Part shown: positions 9,251 through 17,352 of the stretch, one piece after another
Numbering within the stretch: position 1 is the stretch's first letter
Layout: each line of letters opens with the position of its first letter
Assembly: GCA_963798195.1 (NCBI GenBank)
Contig: CAWCSF010000001.1
Span: 186,001 to 250,000 of the forward strand
Source of the DNA: CAVSRC01 sp963798195
GTDB taxonomy: Bacteria > Pseudomonadota > Alphaproteobacteria > Rhizobiales > Kaistiaceae
Reading direction: 5' to 3'
DNA: 64,000 nucleotides
Translations under genes and position numbers: made by a program
The notes under the pieces: generated by a model
The model's input: the letters and a program-made list of their open reading frames with translations, nothing else
Told to the model about the DNA's origin: nothing
Database searches by the model: none

Positions 9251-9700
9251 TCATGACTGCACCCATGGCAAATTCTCCGCCTTCCAGCTTCCGGGTGTGG
9301 CGCGATGACGCTCGCCATCCAGCCGGCCCTCGAAGCCCTGTGTGATGTTGTACGCGTGCTGATAGCCCGCAGCGGTCGCAGCGATCGCGGCATGCCGGCT
9401 CCGGTTGCCTGACCGGCAGAGGAAGTAGAGCGGGGCCTCCGGTCCAGCACCGGCCGCCGCCAGCGCCGTCTTCAGCCGCCCAGTGAAGTCGGGGACCAGC
9501 GCACCGGATGGAAACTCGTCCCACTCGACCAGGACCGGTGCCTTGCCGAGCGGCGCCAGCGACGGCACGCCGACATAGGCCCATTCCGCAGCCGTGCGCA
9601 CGTCGACCAGCACCGCGGCCGGTTGCTCCGACAACGCCTGCCAGGTGTCGCGCACGCTGACATCGCCCGAGTACGTATTTGATGAACTGGCGTCAGGCAT
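9251..9700 (-). CDS. Rhodanese-domain protein directly upstream of dnaA
   Basis: 149-residue single rhodanese domain with the active-site loop CRSGNRS (catalytic Cys) and the domain-start motif AVLVDVRTAAEWAYVG. It is cytoplasmic, with no signal peptide. Its TGA overlaps an in-frame ATG of the dnaA reading frame by 4 nt (9251-9254), so the two genes are probably co-transcribed from the long intergenic region above 9700. A sulfurtransferase function is known for the family; the substrate is unknown. A rhodanese gene between rpsT and dnaA is not part of the usual order. Confidence 0.88.
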   Translation of the reverse strand: MPDASSSNTYSGDVSVRDTWQALSEQPAAVLVDVRTAAEWAYVGVPSLAPLGKAPVLVEWDEFPSGALVPDFTGRLKTALAAAGAGPEAPLYFLCRSGNRSRHAAIAATAAGYQHAYNITQGFEGRLDGERHRATPGSWKAENLPWVQS

Positions 9701-10343
9701 AGTTATCCCCCTCGCGTGCGCAATGACCTAACGCACACGACAACGCACCAACTAAAGGTATGCGGTTGACAACAAAGGGCCCGCCCGAAGAGGAGGCCCG
9801 CGCAATCGCACGAAGAACGCTTTACTTTGAAATACAGCCTACAAGACTAAACCGCACGGGATACAATACCCGACTACGCGATTACTGTCCGACATCTAAT
9901 CAGCCCCGCCGCATTCTTTATTGGCATTCGGCTAGACTGATCGTGTGCCCCGAATGCCATAGCAACGTACACAGAGGCAGGGGGGGCTGCAATGGCTGAA
10001 TCTCGCGGAGCCGGCTTGCCGATGTGGTCTGCGTGCAACAGTGGTGCATCCGCCCCCCATAAGCTGTTGATTCAATTTCGTCGCTCCTTGGGGTTCCGCG
10101 ATCCGTAGCAGCCTTATTTTTTTATGAACGCCCCCCTCGGCGACCCCGGATTCGGCCGCCAGACTCGCTTTCCGGACGCAACTAGTCCGCATGGTGTTGA
10201 AATCCAAGGGAATTGGATGCCACGTCCGGGACCCGGTGAAACCCGCCAAATTCAGCCAGACGATAGGCTTCCGCCGGCTTAGACGCCAAACAAAAAACCC
10301 GGCTCGCGGCCGGGTTCTTCAGAAGCAGGAAAGAGGCGGCGAC
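9701..10343. promoter_or_regulatory. 643-bp gap upstream of the rhodanese-dnaA genes with four GANTC sites
   Basis: This gap lies between rpsT and the rhodanese-dnaA unit and must hold the dnaA promoter. GANTC sites, the target of the alphaproteobacterial CcrM methyltransferase, occur at 9998-10002, 10069-10073, 10149-10153 and 10162-10166. I see no convincing DnaA boxes (the best is TTATCCCCC at 9703, 7 of 9 matches) and no AT-rich unwinding repeats, so an origin is not supported. No credible gene is present; short open frames here lack coding character. The rpsT terminator is at the right edge. Confidence 0.45.
10292..10316 (-). terminator. Intrinsic terminator of rpsT
   Basis: On the minus strand, stem AACCCGGC / GCCGGGTT (8 bp, 5-nt loop) runs into a T-tract, 28 nt after the rpsT stop. 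This is a textbook rho-independent terminator. Confidence 0.85.
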
Positions 10344-10610
10344 TCAGGCGCCGATCGCCTTCACCTTCTTGGCCAGGCGCGACACCTTGCGCGATGCCGC
10401 GTTGGGATGGACCGCACCCTTGGACGCGGCGCGCATCAGCTCCGGCTCTGCCGCCTTGAGGGCGGCGGTGGCGGCGCTCTTGTCGCCGGAGGCGATCGCC
10501 TCGTCGACCTTGCGCAGGTAGGTCCGCACCCGGCTGACCCGGGCGGTATTGGCGGCGGTACGGCGCGCGATCTTGCGCGTGGCCTTTTTGGCCGAGCGTG
10601 TATTGGCCAT
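10344..10610 (-). CDS. rpsT: 30S ribosomal protein S20
   Basis: 88-residue basic protein, of family length, beginning MANTRSAKKATRKIARRTAA and rich in Lys, Arg and Ala; it binds 16S rRNA in the 30S body. The conserved segment HPNAASRKVSRLAKKV is at the C-terminus. Its position between the enoyl-CoA hydratase gene and dnaA matches the usual alphaproteobacterial order. A clear terminator follows. Confidence 0.97.
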   Translation of the reverse strand: MANTRSAKKATRKIARRTAANTARVSRVRTYLRKVDEAIASGDKSAATAALKAAEPELMRAASKGAVHPNAASRKVSRLAKKVKAIGA

Positions 10611-10715
10611 GTCTCAGAAGCCTTGTCTGCAAACGAAATCGGCGGCGGGGACCCCCGCCGCACGTCGGTTGGAGGGGCTTATAGTCGGCGCTCCAGCGCC
10701 GGTCAATGGCGCTTC

Positions 10716-11489
10716 TCAGCGATTCCTGAACTGGGGCGTGCGCTTCTCGACAAAGGCCGCCATGCCTTCCTTCTGGTCGGCGGTGGCGAACATCGAGTGG
10801 AATTGCCGGCGCTCGAAGAGAAGCCCTTCCGACAGCGGCGTCTCGAAGGCGCGGGATACCGCCTCCTTGGCCATCATGACGATCGGCTGGGAGTAACCGG
10901 CGATCTTCCTGGCGGTGGCGATTGCCTCCTCCATCAGGCCGTCGGCCGGAACGATGCGGGAAACCAGGCCGGCCCGCTCCGCCTCGGCCGCATCCATCGT
11001 GCGGCCGGTCAGGATGAGGTCCATGGCCTTGGCCTTGCCGAGCGCGCGCGGCATGCGCTGGGTGCCGCCCATGCCGGGCATGATGCCGAGCGTGATCTCC
11101 GGCTGGCCGAACTTTGCGGTATCGGCGGCAAGCACGATGTCGCACATCATGGCGAGTTCGCAGCCGCCGCCCAGGCAATAGCCGGCGACCGCCGCGATCA
11201 CCGGCTTGCGGAAGCGCGCCACGCGCTCCAGCGCCGCGGCGTGGTTCGTCATGTAGGCCTCGACATGGCCAAGCTCCGCCATCTCCTTGATGTCGGCGCC
11301 GGCGGCGAACGCCTTTTCCGAGCCGGTGATGATGACGACATAGACCTTGGCATCCGCCTCGAACGCATCCAGCGCGTCGCCGAGTTCCCTGATGAGATTT
11401 GCGTTCAGCGCATTCAGCGCCTTCGGCCGGTTGAGCCGGATGATCGCCGTTCCGTCGTGCCGTTCGGTGGTGATGCACTCGTAATTCAT
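10716..11489 (-). CDS. Enoyl-CoA hydratase
   Basis: 257-residue crotonase-fold enzyme that hydrates 2-enoyl-CoA in fatty-acid oxidation. The two catalytic glutamates are present in GGGCELAMMCDIV and FGQPEITLGIMPGMGGTQR, and the oxyanion-hole segment in FAAGADIKEMAEL. I chose the ATG at 11489, giving MNYECITTERHDG; the frame is open further upstream into mutM but that part has no similarity. It lies 10 bp after mutM, so the two are co-transcribed, and about 105 bp before rpsT. Confidence 0.95.
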   Translation of the reverse strand: MNYECITTERHDGTAIIRLNRPKALNALNANLIRELGDALDAFEADAKVYVVIITGSEKAFAAGADIKEMAELGHVEAYMTNHAAALERVARFRKPVIAAVAGYCLGGGCELAMMCDIVLAADTAKFGQPEITLGIMPGMGGTQRMPRALGKAKAMDLILTGRTMDAAEAERAGLVSRIVPADGLMEEAIATARKIAGYSQPIVMMAKEAVSRAFETPLSEGLLFERRQFHSMFATADQKEGMAAFVEKRTPQFRNR

Positions 11490-11499
11490 GTCGAAATCC

Positions 11500-12375
11500 T
11501 CAGCGCTGGCAGACCGGACAATAGAACGTCGAGCGTCCGGAATGCACCTTGCGGCGGATTGTCCCTTTGCCGCGCGGGCAGGGCTCGCCTTCGCGATCGT
11601 AGACCGCGAACGTATGCTGGAAGTCGCCAAGCTCGCCATTGGTGCGGATGTGGTCGCGCAGCGAGGAGCCGCCGGCCGCGATCGCCGCCTCCAGCACTTC
11701 GCGGATGGCCTCGGCCAGCCGGTCGGCGGCAGCAGTTGCCTTGCCCGTCTTCGTTGCCAGGGTGCCGGCCTTGCGGTCCGGCGACAGCCGCGCCCGCCAC
11801 AGCGCCTCGCACACATATATATTGCCAAGCCCGGCGATGAGCCGCTGGTCCATCAGCGCCGCCTTGAGCGGCGCGCTGCGCCCGGCGAGCAGCCGGGCGA
11901 TGGTCGCACCGCTCAGTTCGTTGCCGAGCGGCTCGATGCCCATGGCGTGGAAATGCTTCGATGTGTCGAGCTGTGCCCGCGGCACCAGGTCCATCAGCCC
12001 GAAGCGCCGGGGATCGTTGAAGACGATCCGCACGCCCGACGACATGTGAAAGACGACGTGGTCGTGGGCGCGGAGCTTGGTACGCGGATGATAGTAGGAG
12101 CCGGCCGTGGTCGACGCGCCCTCCGCCTCGATGCGGAACGAGCCCGACATGCCGAGATGCATGACCAGCACCGTGCCGTCGTCGAGATCGGCGAGAAGGT
12201 ATTTGGCCCGCCGGCCAAGCGCGATCACCCGGTGCCCGGTCACGCGGCGGACGAAGCGCGGCGGGAAGGGAACGCGCAGATCCGGCCGCCGCTGCTCGAC
12301 CTTGAGGATCGTGGCGCCTTCCATGACCGGCGCCAGGCCCAGGCGCACGGTCTCGACTTCGGGCAATTCGGGCAA
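11500..12375 (-). CDS. mutM: Formamidopyrimidine-DNA glycosylase
   Basis: 291-residue base-excision repair enzyme that removes 8-oxoguanine. The N-terminal catalytic motif MPELPEVETVRLGL is intact, as are the conserved Lys region RRAKYLL and the helix-two-turn-helix segment LIAGLGNIYVCEAL. The C-terminal zinc finger reads CPRGKGTIRR...GRSTFYCPVCQR. The second cysteine of the first pair is missing (Gly where Cys is expected in CPRC), leaving three of four ligands. It diverges from ubiE across 64 bp. Confidence 0.96.
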   Translation of the reverse strand: MPELPEVETVRLGLAPVMEGATILKVEQRRPDLRVPFPPRFVRRVTGHRVIALGRRAKYLLADLDDGTVLVMHLGMSGSFRIEAEGASTTAGSYYHPRTKLRAHDHVVFHMSSGVRIVFNDPRRFGLMDLVPRAQLDTSKHFHAMGIEPLGNELSGATIARLLAGRSAPLKAALMDQRLIAGLGNIYVCEALWRARLSPDRKAGTLATKTGKATAAADRLAEAIREVLEAAIAAGGSSLRDHIRTNGELGDFQHTFAVYDREGEPCPRGKGTIRRKVHSGRSTFYCPVCQR

Positions 12376-12439
12376 AAGCTAACCCTTTGGCAAGGCGGCG
12401 ACGATAGCCCTTCGTGTCGGCTTGGGCTATGGAGGCGTC

Positions 12440-13222
12440 ATGCAGGACGCTGACCTTGGAAAGACAGCGGAGGACGAGCGCGCCTCCTTCGGATTCCGCG
12501 ACGTGCCGACCGCCGAGAAGCAGCGGCTGGTCGATGATGTCTTCGACAAGGTCGCCCGCCGCTACGACCTGATGAACGACCTCATGTCGGGCGGTGTCCA
12601 TCGGCTTTGGAAGGACGCCTTCGTCACCTGGCTGGCGCCGCCGCGCCGCTCGCCTGTGCCCTTCCGCGTGCTCGATGTCGCCGGCGGCACGGGCGATATC
12701 GCCTTCCGCATCGCCGACCGGTCGGCGTCGGCCAATATCACCGTCGCGGACATCAACGGCGAGATGCTGGCGGTGGGGAAGAAGCGCGCCGCCGGCCGGC
12801 CCTACGCCGACCGCGTGTCGTTTCGCGAAGCCAACGCGGAGGAACTGCCGTTCGAAGACGGCGCATACGACGCCGTCACCATCGCCTTCGGCATCCGCAA
12901 CGTACCGCGCATCGATCGCGCGCTGTCGGAAGCCTTCCGCGTGTTGAAGCCCGGCGGCCGTTTTCTCTGCCTGGAATTCTCCACCGTCGACGTCGCCGGT
13001 CTCGACCGTCTCTACGAACTGTTCTCCTTCAACGTCATCCCCGCGGTCGGCGACCTCGTCGTCGGCGATGGCGAGCCCTATCGCTATCTCGTCGAATCGA
13101 TCCGGCGCTTTCCCAATCAGGCGCGCTTCGCCGCCATGATCGAGGACGCCGGCTTCAGCCGCGTCAGCGTGCGCAATCTCTCCGGCGGGATCGCCGCCAT
13201 GCATTCCGGCTGGAAGCTCTGA
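12440..13222 (+). CDS. ubiE: Ubiquinone/menaquinone C-methyltransferase UbiE
   Basis: 260-residue SAM-dependent methyltransferase acting in quinone biosynthesis. Seen are the UbiE signatures YDLMNDLMSGGVHRLWKD, the SAM loop VLDVAGGTGDIAFRIAD and FGIRNVPRIDRALSEAFRVLKPGGR, with the terminal AMHSGWKL. The ATG at 12440 has GGAGG 4 nt upstream, which is a short spacing; a TTG at 12422 is the only longer option. ubiB follows after 7 bp, so the pair is an operon. Confidence 0.96.
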   Translation: MQDADLGKTAEDERASFGFRDVPTAEKQRLVDDVFDKVARRYDLMNDLMSGGVHRLWKDAFVTWLAPPRRSPVPFRVLDVAGGTGDIAFRIADRSASANITVADINGEMLAVGKKRAAGRPYADRVSFREANAEELPFEDGAYDAVTIAFGIRNVPRIDRALSEAFRVLKPGGRFLCLEFSTVDVAGLDRLYELFSFNVIPAVGDLVVGDGEPYRYLVESIRRFPNQARFAAMIEDAGFSRVSVRNLSGGIAAMHSGWKL

Positions 13223-13229
13223 GGCGGGG

Positions 13230-14813
13230 ATGGCCGGCACCCTCGCCGCGTTTCTCCGGCTGGCAGGCGCCGGCTTCGTGCTGGCGCGCGAGGGCGCGTT
13301 CGCGCTTGTCGATCCGGAAGACCTGCCCGCCGGCCCGCGCGCCGCGGTGCGTATCGCGCGGCTGCTGGAGCGGCGCGGCATCACCGCCGTCGATCGCGGC
13401 GAGCGGCTGACCGCTGCGCTCAATCGGCTCGGCCCGTCCTATGTGAAGCTTGGCCAGTTCCTCGCGACCCGGCCCGATCTGGTTGGCCAGGAAGGGGCGG
13501 GCGCGCTCGGCCGCCTGCGCGACGAGATTGCGCCATTTCCCGAGGCGGAAGCCCGAGCCGTCATTGAAAGGTCGCTCGGCCAGCCGGTCGAAGCCCTGTT
13601 TGCGTCGTTCTCGCCGTCCGTCGCCGCTGCCTCCATTGCCCAGGTCCACAAGGCGGAGATCGCCGACGAGAATGGCGGCACGCGCACGGTCGCCGTGAAG
13701 GTGCTGCGCCCCGGCATTCGTCATCGTTTCCGCGATGACCTCGACACATTCTATGTCGGCGCGCGGCTGGTCGAGCGCGTCGATCCCGCTTCGCGCCGCC
13801 TGCGGCCGGTCGCCGTCGTCGATACGCTGGCGCGCTCGGTCACGCTGGAGATGGACTTGCGTCTCGAGGCCGCCGCGCTCTCCGAGATGGCGGAGCTTAC
13901 CTCCGGCGACCAGGGCTTCCGTGTGCCGGCAGTCGCGTGGGACTACACCGCGCGCGACGTGCTGACGCTGGACTGGGTCGACGGAATCAAGCTGTCGGAC
14001 ACCGCCGCGCTGAAGGCCGCCGGTCACGACCTGCCGCTGCTCGCCCGCCGGCTGATGCAGGCGTTCCTGCGTCAGGCGCTGCGCGACGGCTTCTTCCACG
14101 CCGACATGCACCAGGGCAATCTCTTCGTCGATGCCGCCGGCGATGTCGTCGCCATCGACTTCGGCATCATGGGCCGGCTCGGCCGGGCGGAGCGCCGCTT
14201 CCTCGCCGAGATTCTCTACGGCTTCATCCGGCGCGATTATCGCCGCATCGCCGAGGTGCATTTCGAGGCGGGCTACGTGCCCGACCGGCACACGGTCGAG
14301 GATTTCGCCCAGGCGCTCCGCGCCATCGGCGAGCCGATCCACGGCCAGAGCGCCGCCGACATCTCCATGGGCCGGCTGCTGGCGCTGCTCTTCGAGGTCA
14401 CCGAGATCTTCGATATGGAAACGCGCCCCGAACTGCTGCTCGTGCAAAAGACGATGGTGGTGGTCGAGGGCGTCGCCCGCACGCTCGATCCCGATTTCGA
14501 CATGTGGTCGACCGCAGAGCCCGTCGTCGCCGACTGGATCGAGCGCTCCCTCGGTCCGGCCGGGCAACTCGAACTGGCGGCGGAAGGCTTCGGCGCCCTC
14601 GGGCGGCTTGCGGGTGAACTGCCGCGGCTTGCCGAGCGCGCCGAGCGGTTGTCGGCCGAGATGGATCGCATGGGTGAGCACGGCATCCGACTCGATCCCG
14701 AAACGATCCGCGAGATCGGCCGGTCGGAGGCGCGCAGCGGGCGCTGGGGCAGGGTGGCGCTGGTCGTCATCGCAGCCGTCGTCGTGGTTGCCGGACTGAA
14801 GCTCATCTTCTAG
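13230..14813 (+). CDS. ubiB: UbiB-family atypical kinase (ubiquinone biosynthesis)
   Basis: 527-residue ABC1/ADCK-type protein needed for ubiquinone synthesis. The KxGQ motif (YVKLGQFLATRPDL), the Ala-rich loop that replaces the glycine-rich loop (SVAAASIAQVH), the catalytic HADMHQGNLF and the metal site AIDFGIMGRLG are all visible. A C-terminal hydrophobic helix (about 505-526, VALVVIAAVVVVAGLKLIF) anchors it to the inner membrane. It is transcribed with ubiE. Confidence 0.95.
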   Translation: MAGTLAAFLRLAGAGFVLAREGAFALVDPEDLPAGPRAAVRIARLLERRGITAVDRGERLTAALNRLGPSYVKLGQFLATRPDLVGQEGAGALGRLRDEIAPFPEAEARAVIERSLGQPVEALFASFSPSVAAASIAQVHKAEIADENGGTRTVAVKVLRPGIRHRFRDDLDTFYVGARLVERVDPASRRLRPVAVVDTLARSVTLEMDLRLEAAALSEMAELTSGDQGFRVPAVAWDYTARDVLTLDWVDGIKLSDTAALKAAGHDLPLLARRLMQAFLRQALRDGFFHADMHQGNLFVDAAGDVVAIDFGIMGRLGRAERRFLAEILYGFIRRDYRRIAEVHFEAGYVPDRHTVEDFAQALRAIGEPIHGQSAADISMGRLLALLFEVTEIFDMETRPELLLVQKTMVVVEGVARTLDPDFDMWSTAEPVVADWIERSLGPAGQLELAAEGFGALGRLAGELPRLAERAERLSAEMDRMGEHGIRLDPETIREIGRSEARSGRWGRVALVVIAAVVVVAGLKLIF

Positions 14814-14854
14814 CGCGGGTTGACGGCGGGCCCTGCCCGCACAACGATCCGGCC

Positions 14855-15310
14855 ATGAGCAGGGCTTTCGTCAAGGAAGATGCCGGCGGTGACGAGGCTT
14901 TGCCCGATCGCCCGGTTTCGACCCAGCCGAACTACGTCACGCCAGAAGGCATGGCGCAGATCGATGCCGAGCTTGCCCGGTTGAACGCAGCGGCCGCCGA
15001 TGCGGGCGACGATCGCGCGGCCCGCGCCGCGGTGGAGCGCGATCTCCGCTATTGGCGCGCGCGCCGGGCGAGTGCCGAAATCGTCCCGCCGCCTGCCGAC
15101 GCGACGGCGGTACGCTTCGGGTCCACCGTCACGATTCTTCGGGACGATGGCCGGCGGCAGGCCTGGCGCATCGTTGGCGAAGACCAGGCCGATCCGAAAG
15201 AAGGCACGCTGTCTCACGTTTCGCCGCTGGCGCGGCTACTCATCGGCAAGGCCGTCGGCGACACGGTGTCGATCGCCGGCGGCGAGGCGGAGATCGTGGA
15301 GATTGCCTGA
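14855..15310 (+). CDS. GreA/GreB-family protein
   Basis: 151-residue protein resembling transcription elongation factors of the GreB type. The start of the coiled-coil domain appears as YVTPEGMAQIDAELARL, and the C-terminal FKBP-like domain as RFGSTVTILRDDGRRQAWRIVGEDQADPKEGTLSHVSPLARLLIGKAVGD. The coiled coil is of normal to slightly short length. It lies between ubiB and coaBC on the same strand. Binding in the RNA polymerase secondary channel to rescue stalled complexes is known for the family; whether this copy cleaves transcripts is uncertain. Confidence 0.85.
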   Translation: MSRAFVKEDAGGDEALPDRPVSTQPNYVTPEGMAQIDAELARLNAAAADAGDDRAARAAVERDLRYWRARRASAEIVPPPADATAVRFGSTVTILRDDGRRQAWRIVGEDQADPKEGTLSHVSPLARLLIGKAVGDTVSIAGGEAEIVEIA

Positions 15311-15357
15311 CACTTGCCAGCGTTGCAGTCATTGCTAGCAGGCGCTACACTGGCACT

Positions 15358-16776
15358 ATGGCCAAGCCGGTACCCACCCTGACCATTCGCGGCCTCGACG
15401 CCGGAACAAGAAAGCGCCTCCGCCTGGCGGCCGCCGAGCACAGCGTCTCCATGGAAGAGGAGATGCGGGCGATCCTGCGGGGCGCACTTGCCGCGGAGGC
15501 GCCGCACGTCGCTCCCGCGCCCGCCGTCGCGCCGGGCCGGGAGAGCAAGACGCCTGCGCCATCCGCCGCGACCATCCTCCTCATCATCGGTGGCGGCATC
15601 GCCGCGTACAAATCGCTCGACCTGATCCGCCGCCTGCGTGAACGCAGCTTCGCCGTCCGGGTTGTGATGACTAAGGCGGCGCAGGAATTCGTCACGCCGC
15701 TCTCGGTCGGCGCGCTCACCGGCGGCAAGGTCTTCACCGAACTGTTCGATCGCGACGACGAGCACGACGTCGGCCACATCCGTCTCGCGCGCGAGGCGGC
15801 GCTGGTGGTCGTCGCGCCCGCGACCGCCGACCTGATGGCCCGCATGGCGAGCGGACAGGCCAGCGACCTCGCCACCGCCGTGCTGCTCGCGACGCGCGCG
15901 CCGGTGCTGCTCGCCCCGGCCATGAACCCCGCCATGTGGAACCACGCCGCCACGCGCCGCAACGTCGCGACGCTGCGCGGCGATGGTGCGCACGTCATCG
16001 GCCCGGCGTCCGGAGAGATGGCCGAGTCCGGCGAGGCCGGCACCGGCCGCATGTCCGAGCCGCTCGACATCGTTGCAGCCGTGCAGCGCATCCTGTCGCC
16101 CGCGCCGCGCCGGCTCGAGGGTCATCATGTCTTGGTCACGTCCGGCCCCACCCATGAGCCGATCGACCCGGTGCGCTACCTCGCCAATCGCTCATCCGGG
16201 CGGCAGGGTCACGCCATCGCGGAAGCGGCGGCGGCCGCCGGCGCGCGTGTGACGCTGGTCTCCGGCCCCGTGACGGTGCCCGATCCGCCGGGCGCGACGG
16301 TGGTTCACGTCGAGACCGCGCGCCAGATGCTGGAGGCGGTCGAGGCGGCGCTCCCCGCCGATATCGCCATCTTCGCCGCCGCCGTGGCCGACTGGCGCGT
16401 CGCCACCGAGGCGAAGGGCAAGATCAAGAAGGACAAGTCGGGCCGGCCGCCACCGGCTCTGGCGCTCACCGAAAATCCGGACATCCTCGCCACCATCGGC
16501 CGGCATCACACCCTCCGTCCCAGGCTGGTCGTCGGCTTTGCCGCCGAGACGGACGACCTGCTCGCCAACGCACGGAAGAAACTGGCCGCCAAGGGCGCCG
16601 ACTGGATTCTCGCCAACGATGTGTCGCCGCAATCCGGCATCATGGGTGGCGCGGAGAACGCGGTGCATCTCGTCAGCGCCGACGGCATCGAGGACTGGCC
16701 ACGCATGGCCAAGGACGACGTGGCGCGACGACTGGTCGAGCGGATCGCCGAAACACTGAAGCCCACCAGGACGTAA
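15358..16776 (+). CDS. coaBC: CoaBC with an N-terminal FitA-like ribbon-helix-helix domain
   Basis: 472-residue bifunctional enzyme that makes 4'-phosphopantetheine in coenzyme A synthesis. Residues 1-48 are not part of usual CoaBC: LTIRGLDAGTRKRLRLAAAEHS followed by SMEEEMRAILRGAL is the signature of FitA/VapB antitoxins. After an Ala/Pro linker (about 49-74) come the CoaC flavodoxin domain (LLIIGGGIAAYKSLDLIRRL, active His in DVGHIRLA, PAMNPAMWNH) and the CoaB ligase (VTSGPTHEPIDPVRYLANRSSG, AAVADWRV). There is no ATG, and no plausible start, between the RHH part and CoaC, so the fusion is a single reading frame. No toxin gene is adjacent; dut follows. Confidence 0.93.
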   Translation: MAKPVPTLTIRGLDAGTRKRLRLAAAEHSVSMEEEMRAILRGALAAEAPHVAPAPAVAPGRESKTPAPSAATILLIIGGGIAAYKSLDLIRRLRERSFAVRVVMTKAAQEFVTPLSVGALTGGKVFTELFDRDDEHDVGHIRLAREAALVVVAPATADLMARMASGQASDLATAVLLATRAPVLLAPAMNPAMWNHAATRRNVATLRGDGAHVIGPASGEMAESGEAGTGRMSEPLDIVAAVQRILSPAPRRLEGHHVLVTSGPTHEPIDPVRYLANRSSGRQGHAIAEAAAAAGARVTLVSGPVTVPDPPGATVVHVETARQMLEAVEAALPADIAIFAAAVADWRVATEAKGKIKKDKSGRPPPALALTENPDILATIGRHHTLRPRLVVGFAAETDDLLANARKKLAAKGADWILANDVSPQSGIMGGAENAVHLVSADGIEDWPRMAKDDVARRLVERIAETLKPTRT

Positions 16777-16860
16777 TCCACAGCGCTGTTGCCTTGCCGT
16801 CTTGCAGCATGGCCCCAGTCAAGGGAAACCACCGGAGAGCAATTTCGTTCGGAGAGAGCG

Positions 16861-17328
16861 GTGCCAGGGACCAATTCGAAAATCGGCGTGCGCCTTGTTC
16901 GTCTGCCACACGCGGCGGACCTGCCGCTGCCGGCAGCGAAGACAGCCGACTCGGCAGGTCTCGACCTCGCGGCGGCGGTGGAGATGCCGCTGGTCATTCC
17001 ACCGGGTGGCCGCGCGCTGGTGCCGACCGGCTTCGTCATCGCCCTGCCGCCCGGCCACGAGGGTCAGCTGCGCCCGCGCTCGGGCCTGGCTCTGGAGCAC
17101 GGGCTGACGGTGCTGAACGCGCCGGCGACGCTCGACGCCGATTATCGCGGCGAAGTGAAGGTGCTGCTCATCAATCATGGCGAAAAGCCCTTCGCCGTGA
17201 CGCGGGGCATGCGCATCGCGCAGCTTGTCGTCGCCCCGTTCACCACCGTCGCGCTTGTCGAAGTCGCCGAACTGGACGAGACGGAACGTGGCACGGGCGG
17301 CTGGGGTTCGACCGGCATTTCGGGTTAG
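16861..17328 (+). CDS. dut: Deoxyuridine 5'-triphosphate nucleotidohydrolase (dUTPase)
   Basis: 155-residue trimeric dUTPase that removes dUTP and supplies dUMP. The five family motifs are present: DSAGLDLAAA, PRSGLA, GLTVLNAPATLDADYRGE, RIAQLVV and the terminal GTGGWGSTG. I chose GTG at 16861, with GGAGAG upstream, because it gives the family length; a TTG at 16789 would add 24 unsupported residues. It follows coaBC closely, the common coaBC-dut pairing. Confidence 0.94.
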   Translation: MPGTNSKIGVRLVRLPHAADLPLPAAKTADSAGLDLAAAVEMPLVIPPGGRALVPTGFVIALPPGHEGQLRPRSGLALEHGLTVLNAPATLDADYRGEVKVLLINHGEKPFAVTRGMRIAQLVVAPFTTVALVEVAELDETERGTGGWGSTGISG

Positions 17329-17352
17329 AGTGTTCCGGGAGGAGCACAACAC

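Noticed and set aside
9760..9999. Small open frame (79 codons) in the dnaA upstream gap
   Set aside because: No ribosome site, odd composition and no similarity; overlaps the expected regulatory region.
9701..10343. Possible chromosomal origin upstream of dnaA
   Set aside because: No cluster of DnaA boxes and no AT-rich unwinding region seen. In this group the origin often lies elsewhere.
15358..15501. FitA-like part as a separate antitoxin gene
   Set aside because: There is no stop codon before CoaC and no PIN-domain toxin next to it, so it is reported as part of the fusion.
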